From the NCBI GenBank assembly GCA_003576535.1, contig QXCQ01000091.1, positions 48,448-112,447 of the forward strand: a stretch of DNA of 64,000 bases, read 5' to 3'. A program made the position numbers and the translations under genes. The notes below the pieces were generated by a model. The model searched no databases, was not told the DNA's origin, and worked only from the letters and a program-made list of their open reading frames with translations. Positions 17,411-27,266 of this stretch are shown here, piece after piece (position 1 is the first letter of the stretch; each line of letters starts with the position of its first letter). The stretch is from Nakamurella silvestris (GTDB taxonomy: Bacteria > Actinomycetota > Actinomycetes > Mycobacteriales > Nakamurellaceae).

Positions 17411-18751
17411 TCAGTCGAGGGCGCTGAAGGTCTGCCACTGGTCCCAGGAGTAGGTCCAGTCGTAGACGTCCCCGTCGCTGGCCGACAGCGGCACATCGGT
17501 GCCGGTGACCTCGACCGGGTCCCCGTACAGCGAGGACTCCATGAACTCCTTCGCATGTTCCAGCGACAGGTTCACACAGCCGTGGCTGACGTTCGTATTG
17601 CCCTGGGAGTCGACCGTGCCGGGGTTGGCATGGATGAACTCGCCGTTGTTGCTGATCCGGACCGCGTAGTGCTCCAGGACGTTGGTGTACCCGTACTTGG
17701 GGTTGCTCATCAACTTGTCCTTGAACATGTCGGTGACGACATGGATCCCGGAGCGGGTGGTGGTGTCGTAGTCGGTGCCGCGCCCGTACGAGGCGTCGTA
17801 CTGGGCGAACAACTTCCCGTCCCGGTAGACCTGCAACTCGTGGGAGTTCACGTCCGCCTTGACCACCTGGTTGCGACCGATCTTGAAATCACTGGTCAGG
17901 TCGTCCCCACCCCAGTTGCCGCCACCGAAGTCCTTGCCGTAGACCTTGACCTCGACGTGGACCTCGGTGTTCGCCGGCCAGTAGTCCTTCGGACGCCAGT
18001 CCAGGGCCCACAGGCCGCCGTCGTGCTGGATCCAGCCCCAGGCACCTTCCACCTCGGGGCTGGTGGTGATGGACACCGACTTCTCGATGGCCGCCCGATC
18101 GGCAGGCTCGACCCCGAAGGACACGACCACCGGGGTGGCCACACCGACCACGGCGTCATCACCGGGGGTGATGGTGGTGCGCACGGTCGTTCCGGGATCG
18201 ACGGTGGTGAACTTCCCGCTGATCGGGGTCTGCAGGCCCTCGGAGTTCACTGCGGTCCCGGTGGCAGTGTAGGTCTTGTTGTAGCCGAGGGTCTCGCCCA
18301 GTTTCCAGACGGTCTTCGCATCGTTGAGCGAACCCTCGATCTCCTTGCCGTCCGGGTTCGTCAGCACGAGATCGGTGATGGTGCCGTCGGCGACCTTGAT
18401 CTGCAATCCCTTGGACGGGGAGATCGACTTACTGCCGAAGGCCGGGGAGGCGGTCACCTTCGCGGCCGGCTTCGGCGGAATGGTGGGGGTGGTCGGGGTG
18501 GTGGAGGTCTCCGTCAACGACGGGACGACCGGGTCGGAGGCGGTCGGAGCCGCTCCGTCCGTTCCGGTCCCGCCTGCCGGGTCCGGGACGGTGACGGCCG
18601 GATCGGTGCCCGTGCTGGAGATCGCGGCGCCACCGGTGTCGAGTGAGGCGGTCCCCGGCGTCGAGGCACTGCCGGACGTGCAGGCCGCCAGCACACCGAC
18701 CAGCGCCAGGGACGCCGTCAACTGGGCAAACCTCCGCGAAATGACTCTCAC
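17411..18751 (-). CDS. L,D-transpeptidase lipoprotein (LdtMt2-like)
   Basis: This 446-aa lipoprotein has a lipobox at LVGVLAAC. After a Ser/Thr/Pro linker come two Ig-like domains (about 100-270), then a YkuD catalytic domain (about 285-415) with IHVVTDMF, FIHANPG and the active-site SHGCVNLS. A C-terminal Trp-rich tail (YDWTYSWDQWQTF) caps the fold as in mycobacterial enzymes. It makes 3-3 crosslinks in peptidoglycan and is a carbapenem-sensitive class. A start ATG with a typical signal supports the 5' end. Confidence 0.92.
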   Translation of the reverse strand: MRVISRRFAQLTASLALVGVLAACTSGSASTPGTASLDTGGAAISSTGTDPAVTVPDPAGGTGTDGAAPTASDPVVPSLTETSTTPTTPTIPPKPAAKVTASPAFGSKSISPSKGLQIKVADGTITDLVLTNPDGKEIEGSLNDAKTVWKLGETLGYNKTYTATGTAVNSEGLQTPISGKFTTVDPGTTVRTTITPGDDAVVGVATPVVVSFGVEPADRAAIEKSVSITTSPEVEGAWGWIQHDGGLWALDWRPKDYWPANTEVHVEVKVYGKDFGGGNWGGDDLTSDFKIGRNQVVKADVNSHELQVYRDGKLFAQYDASYGRGTDYDTTTRSGIHVVTDMFKDKLMSNPKYGYTNVLEHYAVRISNNGEFIHANPGTVDSQGNTNVSHGCVNLSLEHAKEFMESSLYGDPVEVTGTDVPLSASDGDVYDWTYSWDQWQTFSALD

Positions 18752-18807
18752 AGCAACCGCCTTCTACGCCGCGCCGCCAGGTATTTCACCTGATCGGCGG
18801 ATAGACC

Positions 18808-18831
18808 TTCTGTTGGCTCAGGCCAACAGAA
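18808..18831. promoter_or_regulatory. 10-bp inverted repeat upstream of the L,D-transpeptidase
   Basis: TTCTGTTGGC and its complement are separated by 4 nt, about 60 bp before the transpeptidase start and downstream of capA. It may be an operator or the terminator of the capA gene. Confidence 0.4.
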
Positions 18832-18923
18832 TCCGAGGGTACGCGCCCGCTGCGCGTGATTTTCGTGAGAATGCAACTACCGGCGGGTGACGTTAGCCGC
18901 AGCAACCCACCCCTCTCCCACTG

Positions 18924-20297
18924 TCACGGCCGGTCAACGGGGTGCGCGCCGGCATCGGCGGCCCCCAGGGCGTTGACCGCCTCGGCGATCCTGGCCCGAC
19001 TCCCGGCATCCGCCGCGGGGTCCCCGCAGCCGGCTGCGGCAACGAGAGAGCACCACCGGTAGGGCTTCTCGTCCTCCACCACCGACGGGACCCAGGCGAC
19101 TTCGGCGGTGGTCCACGTCCCTGCCTCGTCCTGGCTGAACCGGACCTGCACCAACAGGCCCTCACGGTTACCGACATCCTCGACCTCGTGGGCGGCGACC
19201 GTGTTGCCGAGGCCGTAGGCGACCCATTTCCCGTTGATCTGCTCCAGCGGTTGGACCACGTGGGCATGGTGACCGGCGACGAAGTCGACATCCGGGTCGG
19301 CCAGCAGTGCTGCGGCGAGATCCCGCTGCTGGTCGGTCGGTGCGGTGCGGTACTCGGTGCCGGCATGGACCGAGACGATCACCAGTTCCGCTCCTGCCTG
19401 CCGCGCCGCTGCCGCCTGGTCCAGGATCTGCTGGGTCGACAGGGTCTGGACCTGCCAGTCGGGGTGATCGGGACTGCCGTTCAGCCCGTAGGTCGCCGAA
19501 ACCAGACCGACCGTCACCCCGGCCCGTTCCACCAGCGTCGGGGTGGCTGCCTCGGCCGCCGATCGGGCGGTCCCGGCATGGGCGAGTCCGGCGGCGTCGA
19601 GGGTGTCGAGGGTGCGGTCGACCCCGTCGCCGCCGTCGTCCAGGCTGTGGTTGCTGGCGGTGCTGCAGGCGTCGTAGCCGACCCCGGCCAGGTCGCGGGC
19701 GATCTCCGGCGGGACCCGGAAGGACGGGTAGCCGCGGTACGGGCCGCCGTCGGGGCCGAGGGGTGTCTCCAGATGGCAGACCGCGAGATCAGCCGGTTGC
19801 ACGTACTCGGTCTGACCGGCCAGCAGCGGCCCGAAATCGAAATCATCCGGTCCGGCGCCCGCATCGGCCAGGGCCTGCTCCCACAGCGGCGGATGCAACA
19901 GGACGTCCCCGGTGACCACCAGGCTGAAACACCTGACGCCGGGGCAGGGTGGGTCCTGGTCCCCGAGGGCCGTGCTCTGCGCCACCGACGTCGATTCCTC
20001 CGACTGCCCCGGCACGGAAGGATGCGCTGCCGGTGACGAAGGCCCGGGAGACGGGTCCGGATCGGCTCGGGACGCGCTCGCCGATCGCGCCGTCGCAGCC
20101 GGTTCGCTCGTCGTGCGGGTGGGAGCGTCGCCACCCGGTCCCTGCGCCACGTCGGCCGGCCCCTGCGCCACATCGGTCGGCCGTTCGCGCAGGACAGCGA
20201 CACCCAGACCGGCACCCACGGCCACCAGGACGGCGACCGCGACCCACAGCACCCGCCGACGGGCAGGACGGGGCGACGGGACCACCCGGTGGGCCAA
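18924..20297 (-). CDS. CapA-family metallophosphatase-like protein
   Basis: This 457-aa protein has one N-terminal membrane anchor (VLWVAVAVLVAVGAGLGVAVL), a low-complexity Ala/Ser/Pro linker, and a CapA domain (about 125-400). Motifs are VVTGDVLLHPPLWE, DLAVCHLETPLG, STASNHSLDDGGDGVDRTLDTLD, VSVHAGTEY and VAGHHAHVVQPLEQINGKWVAYGLGN. CapA relatives take part in poly-gamma-glutamate capsule synthesis, but many actinobacterial members stand alone as here, with no capB or capC nearby. Confidence 0.85.
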   Translation of the reverse strand: MAHRVVPSPRPARRRVLWVAVAVLVAVGAGLGVAVLRERPTDVAQGPADVAQGPGGDAPTRTTSEPAATARSASASRADPDPSPGPSSPAAHPSVPGQSEESTSVAQSTALGDQDPPCPGVRCFSLVVTGDVLLHPPLWEQALADAGAGPDDFDFGPLLAGQTEYVQPADLAVCHLETPLGPDGGPYRGYPSFRVPPEIARDLAGVGYDACSTASNHSLDDGGDGVDRTLDTLDAAGLAHAGTARSAAEAATPTLVERAGVTVGLVSATYGLNGSPDHPDWQVQTLSTQQILDQAAAARQAGAELVIVSVHAGTEYRTAPTDQQRDLAAALLADPDVDFVAGHHAHVVQPLEQINGKWVAYGLGNTVAAHEVEDVGNREGLLVQVRFSQDEAGTWTTAEVAWVPSVVEDEKPYRWCSLVAAAGCGDPAADAGSRARIAEAVNALGAADAGAHPVDRP

Positions 20298-20318
20298 CGT
20301 CGGCTCCCGTTCTCACTC

Positions 20319-20370
20319 GGCGAGTGGACCGCCACGCCCCACTTACCGGGGTGTGGCAGTCCACTCGGGG
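20319..20370. repeat. Dispersed palindrome, family 1, single copy
   Basis: Arms GAGTGGACCGCCAC and GTGGCAGTCCACTC enclose CCCC-acttacc-GGGG. It fills the gap between the rdgB stop and the capA start (both minus strand), so it can serve as the terminator of rph-rdgB. Confidence 0.85.
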
Positions 20371-20375
20371 GAGGT

Positions 20376-21029
20376 TTATCCCTGGGCCAGGCCCAGATCC
20401 TGCTGAAGCCTGGGCAGCATCAAGGCGATCGCCCGGCCCCGGTGCGAGAGGGCGTCCTTCTCGCCCGAGCTCAGTTCGGCCGAACTGCGTCCGTCCCCGC
20501 CCTCCGGGACGAACAGGGGGTCGTAGCCGAAGCCGTTCTCCCCCCGTGTTTCTCGCAGGATGGTTCCGCGCCACTCGCCACGGACCACCACCGGTTCCTG
20601 CCCGGGGGCGGCCAGGGCCAGGGCACAGACGAAACCACCGCCGCGCCGCTCGTCCGGGACGTCCCGCAGTTGTCCGAGCAGCAGCTCGATGTTCGCGGCG
20701 TCATCGCCGTGCCGACCCGACCAGCGGGCGGACAGCACCCCAGGCATCCCGTTCAGGGCGTCGACGGCCAGACCCGAGTCGTCGGCCAGGCTCAGCAGCC
20801 CGGTCTCCCGAGCGGCTTGCACGGCCTTGTCGATCGCGTTCTCCTCGAAGGTCGCCCCGGTCTCGGGCTCCTCGGGGAACTCGGGTACATCCGCCAGGCC
20901 GATCACCTGGACCTGGTCGCCGAGGATCCGTTGCAGTTCCTTGAGCTTCTTCGCATTCCGGGTGGCCAGCAGGACCTTGGCAGCTCCAGCCACGGACACC
21001 CCGGCACCGCTCTCCTGCGGGGCCGTCAC
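20376..21029 (-). CDS. rdgB: dITP/XTP pyrophosphatase (HAM1 family)
   Basis: This 217-aa protein has the HAM1 motifs: [17 protein letters not shown], the [13 protein letters not shown] acidic site, [25 protein letters not shown], and [15 protein letters not shown]. It hydrolyses non-canonical purine triphosphates to keep them out of DNA. Its GTG start overlaps the rph stop by 4 nt, the usual rph-rdgB coupling. Confidence 0.94.
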   Translation of the reverse strand: MTAPQESGAGVSVAGAAKVLLATRNAKKLKELQRILGDQVQVIGLADVPEFPEEPETGATFEENAIDKAVQAARETGLLSLADDSGLAVDALNGMPGVLSARWSGRHGDDAANIELLLGQLRDVPDERRGGGFVCALALAAPGQEPVVVRGEWRGTILRETRGENGFGYDPLFVPEGGDGRSSAELSSGEKDALSHRGRAIALMLPRLQQDLGLAQG

Positions 21030-21799
21030 TTCCGGCCTCCGGCAAGTTCCTTCGGGCCCGGCAGGGCCTTCGGGTACGGCAGGGCGAGAGCCTCCTGCTG
21101 CAACCGGGTGAGCGTCTCGATGCCGGCGAGCGCGGAGTCGATCATCGCGTTCAGGGTGGCCCGGGAGAAGGTCGCCCCCTCCCCCGTTCCCTGGACCTCG
21201 ACGATGGTGCCCGCATCGGTGGCCACCACGTTCATGTCGACCTCGGCTCGCGAGTCCTCCTCGTAGGGCAGGTCCAGGCGCACGCGTCCACCGACCACAC
21301 CGACCGAGATCGCGGCGATCTGGCAGGACAGCGGCTGCGGATCAGCCAGGGCTCCGCCGGCCCGCAACCAGGTGACGGCATCGGCCAGGGCGACGTAGGC
21401 CCCGGTGATCGCGGCCGTCCGGGTGCCGCCGTCGGCCTGCAGGACGTCGCAGTCGATGGCGATGGTGTTCTCGCCGAGGGCGGCCAGGTCGATACAGGCC
21501 CGCAGGGAGCGGCCGATCAGCCGGCTGATCTCGTGGGTCCGGCCGCCGACCCGACCCTTGACGGACTCGCGGTCCGAGCGGTCGTGGGTGGCCGAGGGCA
21601 GCATCGCGTACTCGGCGGTGAGCCAGCCGAGCCCGGATCCCTTGCGCCAGCGCGGCACCCCGGTGGTCACCGAAGCGGCGCAGAGCACCTTGGTGCCGCC
21701 GAACTCCACCAGCACCGAACCGGCGGGATGCAGCTGGTAGCCGCGGGTGAATGTGATCGGGCGCAGCTCGTCGTCGGCCCTGCCGTCTTTTCTTTCCAT
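21026..21799 (-). CDS. rph: Ribonuclease PH
   Basis: This 257-aa phosphorolytic 3'-5' exoribonuclease shows [71 protein letters not shown] and the catalytic-site [20 protein letters not shown]. It trims the 3' ends of tRNA precursors. The ATG at 21799 (MERKDGR) was chosen over an upstream in-frame start; a -10-like box sits 7 nt before it. Confidence 0.94.
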   Translation of the reverse strand: MERKDGRADDELRPITFTRGYQLHPAGSVLVEFGGTKVLCAASVTTGVPRWRKGSGLGWLTAEYAMLPSATHDRSDRESVKGRVGGRTHEISRLIGRSLRACIDLAALGENTIAIDCDVLQADGGTRTAAITGAYVALADAVTWLRAGGALADPQPLSCQIAAISVGVVGGRVRLDLPYEEDSRAEVDMNVVATDAGTIVEVQGTGEGATFSRATLNAMIDSALAGIETLTRLQQEALALPYPKALPGPKELAGGRK

Positions 21800-21806
21800 G
21801 GCGATC

Positions 21807-21812
21807 AGGCTA
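21807..21812 (-). promoter_or_regulatory. Candidate -10 box of rph-rdgB (leaderless)
   Basis: On the minus strand TAGCCT ends 7 nt before the rph ATG. Confidence 0.45.
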
Positions 21813-21853
21813 GTGCCCCTCACCGACGGCGGGACAGCCGACGGGCGCAGGGC

Positions 21854-22660
21854 TCACCGCACCGCCGCGCCGAGGCTGGTGACGGTGCCGATCTCGGGTC
21901 CGAGGAAACGCCGGCCCAGCCGGGTGAAGGGCTCCGGGTCGCCGGTGGCGAGGAACTCGTGCGGCCCGGAAGGGTGGTCGCCTTCGGCGAGCAGGTCGGC
22001 GGCGGTGAGCATCCGGTAGACGTCCTTGGCGGTCTCCTCCGCGCTGGAGACCAGGGTGACCCCGTCTCCCATGACCAGGGACAACACGCCGGTCAGCAGG
22101 GGGTAGTGGGTGCAGCCCAGCACCAGGGTGTCGATCTCCTGCTGCTGCAGCGGCGCCAGGTAGGACTCCGTCAGGCCCAGGATCTGCCGACCGGAGGTCA
22201 CGCCCCGTTCCACAAAATCCACGAAGGAGGGGCAGGCGACCGGGCTGACCACCACGTCGGGGGCAGCGGAGAAGGCGTCCTGGTAGGCACCGGAGTTGAT
22301 GGTGGCCACCGTCCCGATGACCCCTACCCGTCCGCTCCGGGTGGCGGCGACCGCTCGGCGGACAGCGGGCCGGATCACCTCGACGACCGGCACGTCGTAC
22401 CGCTCGCGGGCGTCGGCCAGGCAGGCCGCCGAGGCGGTGTTGCAGGCGATGACGAGCATCTTGACCCCGTCGTCCACCAGCCGGTCGGCGATGTCCAGGG
22501 CGTGCTGGCGCACCTGGGCGATCGGCAGCGGGCCGTACGGACCGTTGGCGGTGTCCCCGACGTAGCGGACCCGTTCGGCGGGAAGCTGGTCCAGGATCGA
22601 TCGGGCGACCGTCAGGCCACCCATCCCGGAATCGAAGATGCCGATCGGCGCAGTGCTCAC
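21854..22660 (-). CDS. murI: Glutamate racemase
   Basis: This 268-aa cofactor-independent racemase has [17 protein letters not shown], the first catalytic Cys in [10 protein letters not shown], the second in [10 protein letters not shown], and [12 protein letters not shown]. It supplies D-glutamate for peptidoglycan. The GTG start gives the native N-terminus ([11 protein letters not shown]) and is probably leaderless. The rhomboid gene lies upstream and rph downstream, all on the minus strand. Confidence 0.94.
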   Translation of the reverse strand: MSTAPIGIFDSGMGGLTVARSILDQLPAERVRYVGDTANGPYGPLPIAQVRQHALDIADRLVDDGVKMLVIACNTASAACLADARERYDVPVVEVIRPAVRRAVAATRSGRVGVIGTVATINSGAYQDAFSAAPDVVVSPVACPSFVDFVERGVTSGRQILGLTESYLAPLQQQEIDTLVLGCTHYPLLTGVLSLVMGDGVTLVSSAEETAKDVYRMLTAADLLAEGDHPSGPHEFLATGDPEPFTRLGRRFLGPEIGTVTSLGAAVR

Positions 22661-22668
22661 ATCCGCTG

Positions 22669-22674
22669 ACGTTA
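22669..22674 (-). promoter_or_regulatory. Candidate -10 box of murI (leaderless)
   Basis: On the minus strand TAACGT ends 8 nt before the murI GTG. Confidence 0.4.
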
Positions 22675-22684
22675 CCCGGACCGG

Positions 22685-23341
22685 TCAGTAGGCCGGCAGC
22701 TCCTTGGACTGTTTCGGCTGACGCGGACCGTCGGCCTTGGCCACCAGCCAGGCGGCCAGCACACCACCGATGGCTCCGAAAAGATGCGCCTGCCAGGAGA
22801 TGTTCGGATCCTTGGGCAGCACCCCCCAGAACATCCCGCCCCAGATCAGCAGCAGGACCACCCCGAGGGCGATCTTGCCGAAGTCCCGCAGGAACACACC
22901 GTGCACCACCAGGTAGGCGAGCCAGCCGAACACGATCCCGGAGGCCCCGACCGTGACACTGTTGCTGCCGGCCAGCAGCCAGACCCCGATGCCGGACACC
23001 AGCCAGACCACCACGGTGACCGCGATGAACTGTTTCGCCCCGTTGACCATCAACAGGAACCCGAAGATCAGGAAGGGCACCGCGTTGGCGAGCAGATGCC
23101 CCCAGCTGCCGTGGATGAACGGTGCGGTGAGGATGTCGAGCAGGGAGTTGACCTGCCGGGGATGGATACCACCCCAGGCCACCACCTTCGCGGAGGACCC
23201 GAAGGTGGCGATGATCTGCAGGATCACCATGATCCCGAGGAACACACCGGGCACGATGATCGCGGACTTCCACTTCTGCGGGATCAGTCCGGACTTCTTC
23301 TTGGCGGGTTCGGAGGACGGGAGCGGAGCAGGCATCGTCAT
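22685..23341 (-). CDS. Rhomboid-family intramembrane serine protease
   Basis: This 218-aa protein with about six membrane segments carries HGSWGHLLANAVPFLIFG, the catalytic serine motif TVGASGIVFG, and the catalytic His in ISWQAHLFGAIGGVLAAWL. The Ser-His dyad is intact. It lies between murI and the DUF2017/clpS genes, a common actinobacterial order. Substrates are unknown. Confidence 0.9.
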   Translation of the reverse strand: MTMPAPLPSSEPAKKKSGLIPQKWKSAIIVPGVFLGIMVILQIIATFGSSAKVVAWGGIHPRQVNSLLDILTAPFIHGSWGHLLANAVPFLIFGFLLMVNGAKQFIAVTVVVWLVSGIGVWLLAGSNSVTVGASGIVFGWLAYLVVHGVFLRDFGKIALGVVLLLIWGGMFWGVLPKDPNISWQAHLFGAIGGVLAAWLVAKADGPRQPKQSKELPAY

Positions 23342-23347
23342 AGCCCC

Positions 23348-23353
23348 AGGTTA
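23348..23353 (-). promoter_or_regulatory. Candidate -10 box of the rhomboid gene (leaderless)
   Basis: On the minus strand TAACCT ends 6 nt before the ATG. Confidence 0.4.
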
Positions 23354-23406
23354 CGCATCGGGTCATCCATTCGGCTCAGGGAGAACCCTGAAATACCGGG
23401 CCCGGC

Positions 23407-23952
23407 TCAATCCATCAGGGCGTTGACCAAGGAGTCCTGGATCGCCGACAGCCAGCCGTAGGCCTGGAACATCTGGCTTCCGACGCCCTCCATCTCGGGC
23501 CGGTCCAGATCGGGCTCGCCGTCGTCCTCCCGGATGTCCAGCCGGACCCCGAGGGCCAGCCGGACGTCGTTGATCGCCGAGAGCCACTGCTGTGCGACCT
23601 CCTCGGACAGTTTCACCGTGCCACCGCCCAAGGGCAGGGAGTCGAGCAGGGCCACCGCCGCCTGGTCCTTCGCCGCGATCAGATCCGGCTCGTGCAGCAC
23701 CCGCAGGCCCGAGGAGAGCTGCTCGTCGTCACGGTGGAAGTCCGGCAGCAACCGGGCGATGGCCGGATCCTCCGGTGGGGTCGACGGCGCGGTCTGGATA
23801 CCGGTCAGGTCGGTCAGCGGATCGTCGGGGGCCTCGGCCCGGCGGTGGGACAACATGGTGCGGACCTGATCGACCAGGTCCGCGATGAGCCCGGCCTCCA
23901 AGGCCTCGAAATTCGCGACCAGCAGACCACGACGGCGACGGAAACCGTGCAC
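23407..23952 (-). CDS. DUF2017 protein
   Basis: This 181-aa acidic protein has the DUF2017 layout: an N-terminal VHGFRRRRGLLVANFEALEAGLIADLVDQVRTML and a C-terminal QQWLSAINDVRLALGVRLDI plus YGWLSAIQDSLVNALMD. DUF2017 is regularly placed next to clpS in Actinobacteria. The GTG start lies 1 nt from the clpS stop, giving tight coupling. A ClpS- or Clp-linked adaptor role is a guess from context. Confidence 0.85.
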   Translation of the reverse strand: MHGFRRRRGLLVANFEALEAGLIADLVDQVRTMLSHRRAEAPDDPLTDLTGIQTAPSTPPEDPAIARLLPDFHRDDEQLSSGLRVLHEPDLIAAKDQAAVALLDSLPLGGGTVKLSEEVAQQWLSAINDVRLALGVRLDIREDDGEPDLDRPEMEGVGSQMFQAYGWLSAIQDSLVNALMD

Positions 23953-23953
23953 C

Positions 23954-24244
23954 TCAGCTGTCCTTCTGCAAGGTCGCCCAGAGCCCCGCACCCTGCAGCT
24001 TGGCCACGTCGACCTCCATCTGCTCGCGGGAGCCGTTGCTCACCGCGGCACGTCCCTTGTGGTGGACGTCGTACATCAGCTTCTCCGCCTGGGTCTTCGA
24101 GTGGCCGAGGAGCTTGATGAACACGTAGGTGACGTACGACATCAGATTGACCGGGTCGTTCCAGACGACCGTCACCCACGGCGGATCGGCCGCGACATCG
24201 ACGTCCGCCGATTCGGCGGTTTCGGTCGCCGGCGCACTGGTCAT
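23954..24244 (-). CDS. clpS: ATP-dependent Clp protease adaptor ClpS
   Basis: This 96-aa protein has the ClpS core: [46 protein letters not shown]. It binds N-end-rule substrates and hands them to ClpAP/ClpCP. The ATG at 24244 gives a short flexible N-terminus. It is the first gene of a clpS-DUF2017 pair and is divergent from pncB. Confidence 0.93.
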   Translation of the reverse strand: MTSAPATETAESADVDVAADPPWVTVVWNDPVNLMSYVTYVFIKLLGHSKTQAEKLMYDVHHKGRAAVSNGSREQMEVDVAKLQGAGLWATLQKDS

Positions 24245-24417
24245 TCGTCCAGTTTGGCACGTTCGGGTGCCCCGGTTCCACCCCCGATCCGGTGAGGACG
24301 GGCGGAGGTCACCCGCACGGCAGGAGGCCAACGGGTGCCCGGAGCCACCTCGGTCCGCCGACCCACGCCACCGGCAGAACCACCCAGGGCGCACCACACA
24401 CCGCTCCCGGCACTCCG

Positions 24418-24423
24418 TACGCT
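24418..24423 (+). promoter_or_regulatory. Candidate -10 box of pncB (leaderless)
   Basis: TACGCT ends 6 nt before the pncB ATG; no ribosome-binding site is present. Confidence 0.45.
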
Positions 24424-24429
24424 GAGCCC

Positions 24430-25731
24430 ATGACGTCAGCGATGCCGGTCCGCCGTTCGACCGCCTTGTTCACCGACCACTACGAGCTCACGATGCTGCA
24501 GGCCGCCCTGGCCGACGGCACCGCAGGTCGGCAGTGCACCTTCGAGGCCTTCACCCGACGGCTGCCCGACGGCCGCCGTTACGGTGTCGTCGCCGGCACC
24601 GCCAGGCTGATCGACGCCGTCACCAACTTCGTGTTCACCGACGAGGAGTTGACGCGGCTGGAGCCGGTTCTCGACGCGCGCACCCTGACGTACCTCTCGG
24701 AGTACCGCTTCGACGGGGACATCGACGGTTACCCCGAAGGTGAGCTGTTCTTCCCCGGGTCGCCGATCCTCACCGTCCGGGGCAGTTTCGGCAGCGCCGG
24801 GATCCTGGAGACGTTGATCCTGTCGATCCTCAACCACGACTGCGCCATCGCGGCCGCCGCGGCCCGGATGGTCTCCGCCGCCGACGGCCGGCCGCTGATC
24901 GAGATGGGTTCCCGACGCACCCACGAGGAGTCCGCGGTCGCTGCTGCCCGGGCTGCCTACCTGGCCGGGTTCAGCTCGACCTCGAACCTGGAGGCCGGGC
25001 GGCGGTTCGGCATCCCCACCGGAGGGACGGCGGCGCACTCCTTCACCCTGGTCCACGACACGGAGGCCGAGGCCTTCGCCGCCCAGATCGACTCCCTCGG
25101 GGTCGGCACCACCCTGCTGGTCGACACCTACGACATCACGAACGGGATCAGGACCGCGATCGAGGTGGCCGGACCCGGGCTGGGCGCGGTACGGATCGAC
25201 TCCGGGGACCTCGGCGTCCTCACCCGGGCCGCCCGCCGTCAGCTGGACGGTCTCGGCGCCACCGGCACCAAGATCGTCCTGTCCGGCGACCTCGACGAGT
25301 ACGCCATCGCCGCTCTGCGGGCCGAGCCCGTCGACATCTACGGGGTCGGCACGTCACTGGTCACCGGGTCCGGGGCTCCGACCGCCTCGCTGGTCTACAA
25401 GCTGGTCGAGGTGGACGGACGGCCCGTGGCCAAGCGCAGCGAGAACAAGGCCTCCCATGGCGGGCGGAAGTCGGCGATCCGCCGGTACAAGGCCACCGGG
25501 ACGGCCACCGAGGAGATCATCTTCGTCGCCGACGGCACCGCACCCCAGGCTCAGGAGAACGACCGGGTCATCCCGACCCCACTCCTGCGCGAAGGCCGAC
25601 CGGTGGCGGACCTGCCCGACCTGGCCGCCTCCCGGCAACACCTCGCCGAGGCCCTGGTGACCCTGCCCTGGTCCGGTCTGAAGCTCTCCCGCGGCGAGCC
25701 CGCCATCCCGGTCACCATCCTGGAGCCCTGA
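24430..25731 (+). CDS. pncB: Nicotinate phosphoribosyltransferase
   Basis: This 433-aa enzyme makes NaMN from nicotinate and PRPP. Motifs are [71 protein letters not shown] and the PRPP-loop region [26 protein letters not shown]. Together with pncA about 0.8 kb downstream it completes the nicotinamide to NaMN salvage route. Confidence 0.93.
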   Translation: MTSAMPVRRSTALFTDHYELTMLQAALADGTAGRQCTFEAFTRRLPDGRRYGVVAGTARLIDAVTNFVFTDEELTRLEPVLDARTLTYLSEYRFDGDIDGYPEGELFFPGSPILTVRGSFGSAGILETLILSILNHDCAIAAAAARMVSAADGRPLIEMGSRRTHEESAVAAARAAYLAGFSSTSNLEAGRRFGIPTGGTAAHSFTLVHDTEAEAFAAQIDSLGVGTTLLVDTYDITNGIRTAIEVAGPGLGAVRIDSGDLGVLTRAARRQLDGLGATGTKIVLSGDLDEYAIAALRAEPVDIYGVGTSLVTGSGAPTASLVYKLVEVDGRPVAKRSENKASHGGRKSAIRRYKATGTATEEIIFVADGTAPQAQENDRVIPTPLLREGRPVADLPDLAASRQHLAEALVTLPWSGLKLSRGEPAIPVTILEP

Positions 25732-25756
25732 GACCTGCAGGATCAGAACGCCCGGA

Positions 25757-26410
25757 TCAGAACGGCGCGCCGTCCAGGTCCGTCGGGTCCAGGATCAAGA
25801 TCCCGTTGATCCTGCCCTGATTGGTGAAGCTGACGCGCCCCACCATCTCGCCGGCCTCGAACCGCAGCGTGGTCTGCACGGTGGCGTTCCCCAGGGTGGA
25901 ACTCCTCGGCATCAGGGACAGGCCCTTGACCTGCGCGGGGGTGCTGACGAAGGAGGCCTCCACCCCGGCGAACTCCCCGTACTCGGAGAGCACCGACTTC
26001 CAGACCTGCATCACCTTGGTTTTGGTGAGCAGGCGTGAGGTGCTGAAGGTCATCAGCTCCTTCACCGACGCGTAGTCCCCGTCGGCCAAGGCGCGGAACA
26101 CACCCTCGGCGCGGGCAAGGGTGTCGACGACTGGTGTTCTGATCATGGTCTCCCCTGTCTCCGGATCTCGGACGGTGCCGAATCTCTTGAACGCTGCTTG
26201 TCTGCTGACCCCCAGAATCTCGGCGATGACCTGCCAGGCCACACCCTCGTCCCGGGCCCGGAGGATCTCGGTGGTCAGCCGGTTCTCGGCGGCGAGGGCG
26301 ATCTCCTGGGCGACCCGCACGCGGGCGGCGGTGGTCCCGGTCCCGGCCGCCGAACTCCTCCGCTCGACCAGATCGGCCAGGGCGGCGATCACGCCATCGG
26401 GCTGCTCCAT
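25757..26410 (-). CDS. HTH-DUF3887-type regulator-like protein
   Basis: This 217-aa protein has an N-terminal helical part with a helix-turn-helix (ILRARDEGVAWQVIAEILGVSRQAAFKRFG, about 55-84). The C-terminal domain (about 105-215) resembles DUF3887: ALADGDYASVKELMTF, VWKSVLSEYGEFAGVEAS, TTLRFEAGEMVGRVSFTNQGRINGILI. The same fusion is seen in actinobacterial orphan genes. The ligand or target is unknown. It is divergent from pncA. Confidence 0.75.
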   Translation of the reverse strand: MEQPDGVIAALADLVERRSSAAGTGTTAARVRVAQEIALAAENRLTTEILRARDEGVAWQVIAEILGVSRQAAFKRFGTVRDPETGETMIRTPVVDTLARAEGVFRALADGDYASVKELMTFSTSRLLTKTKVMQVWKSVLSEYGEFAGVEASFVSTPAQVKGLSLMPRSSTLGNATVQTTLRFEAGEMVGRVSFTNQGRINGILILDPTDLDGAPF

Positions 26411-26440
26411 GGTTTCCACCCTGCGCCGGGTCTCGTGATC

Positions 26441-26456
26441 TGTCAACCAAAGGTTA
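26441..26456. promoter_or_regulatory. Short AACC-AAA-GGTT palindrome between divergent genes
   Basis: A small dyad lies about 35 bp before the HTH-DUF3887 gene and about 110 bp before pncA. It could be that regulator's operator, but the dyad is short and this is weak. Confidence 0.3.
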
Positions 26457-26561
26457 CAAATCGCAATACCCGGGCGGCCATGATCGGTACCTCCTGCGGC
26501 GGCTACGCTGGATCGGCGACACCGACACTGCACCGATGTTTCCCTCGAACGGAGAAGATTC

Positions 26562-27149
26562 GTGACCCACGCCTACACCCCCGCCACCGCCCTGGTGGTC
26601 GTCGACGTCCAGCACGATTTCGCCGACCCGAGCGGATCGCTGTACGTGAAGGGTGGCGAGGAGATCCTGCCCGGTCTGAAGGCGGAGATCGCCGCGGCCG
26701 AGTCGGCCGGTGCGACTGTCGTCTACACCCAGGACTGGCACCCGGAGTCCACCCCGCACTTCGCCAAGGACGGCGGACTGTGGCCGGTGCACTGCGTGAT
26801 CGACTCCCCCGGCGCGGCCTTCGTCGCCGACCTGCCGGTGGTCGGCCCGGTGGTCCGCAAGGGCTCGGGCCGCGAGGACGGGTACTCCGGATTCACCATC
26901 AAGAACCTCGACACCGGCGTGGACCGCGGTACCGAGCTGTCGACCATCCTGGACGAGAACGGGATCATGGATCTGGTGGTCACCGGCCTGGCGGGTGACT
27001 GGTGTGTCAAGGCCACCGCCATCGACGGGGTGAAACTCGGCTACCAGGTGGTGGTTCCGTTGGCCCTGACCCGTTTCGTCGAACTCGAGCCGGGTGACAC
27101 CGAGGCAGCGATCGCCGCCATGAAGGACGCCGGGGTCACCGTCGCCTGA
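26562..27149 (+). CDS. pncA: Nicotinamidase (isochorismatase family)
   Basis: This 195-aa protein has the catalytic Asp in LVVVDVQHDF, the metal site TQDWHPESTPHF, the Lys in VVRKGS, and the nucleophile in VTGLAGDWCVKATAID. It deamidates nicotinamide to nicotinate, the substrate of PncB. The GTG start follows a GGAGAAG box. Its last codons overlap one copy of a 22-bp direct repeat, so its 3' end may have been rebuilt by the neighbouring insertion. Confidence 0.9.
   Translation: MTHAYTPATALVVVDVQHDFADPSGSLYVKGGEEILPGLKAEIAAAESAGATVVYTQDWHPESTPHFAKDGGLWPVHCVIDSPGAAFVADLPVVGPVVRKGSGREDGYSGFTIKNLDTGVDRGTELSTILDENGIMDLVVTGLAGDWCVKATAIDGVKLGYQVVVPLALTRFVELEPGDTEAAIAAMKDAGVTVA
27112..27133. repeat. 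22-bp direct repeat, left copy (inside the pncA 3' end)
   Basis: This is identical over 22 bp to 28046-28067. It encodes the last residues AAMKDAG of PncA. The two copies bracket the HEPN/Abi-like gene. Confidence 0.9.
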
Positions 27150-27172
27150 GCGCGGCAGGCCGCAAACGAAGA

Positions 27173-27199
27173 ACCCCCAGGCCACAAGGGCCTGAGGGT
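27173..27199 (+). terminator. Hairpin after pncA
   Basis: ACCCCCAGGCC pairs with GGCCTGAGGGT (one mismatch), 5-nt loop, 23 nt past the pncA stop. It lies inside the segment bracketed by the 22-bp repeats. Confidence 0.65.
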
Positions 27200-27266
27200 G
27201 TCTCCATGTAGTAAAACGAGGGACCTTGTCCTCGTAATTGGTTCAAGAATAGATCACACTTGCCCG

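Noticed and set aside
18924..20297. Capsule biosynthesis operon
   Set aside because: Only a CapA-like protein is present; capB, capC and capE are absent nearby.
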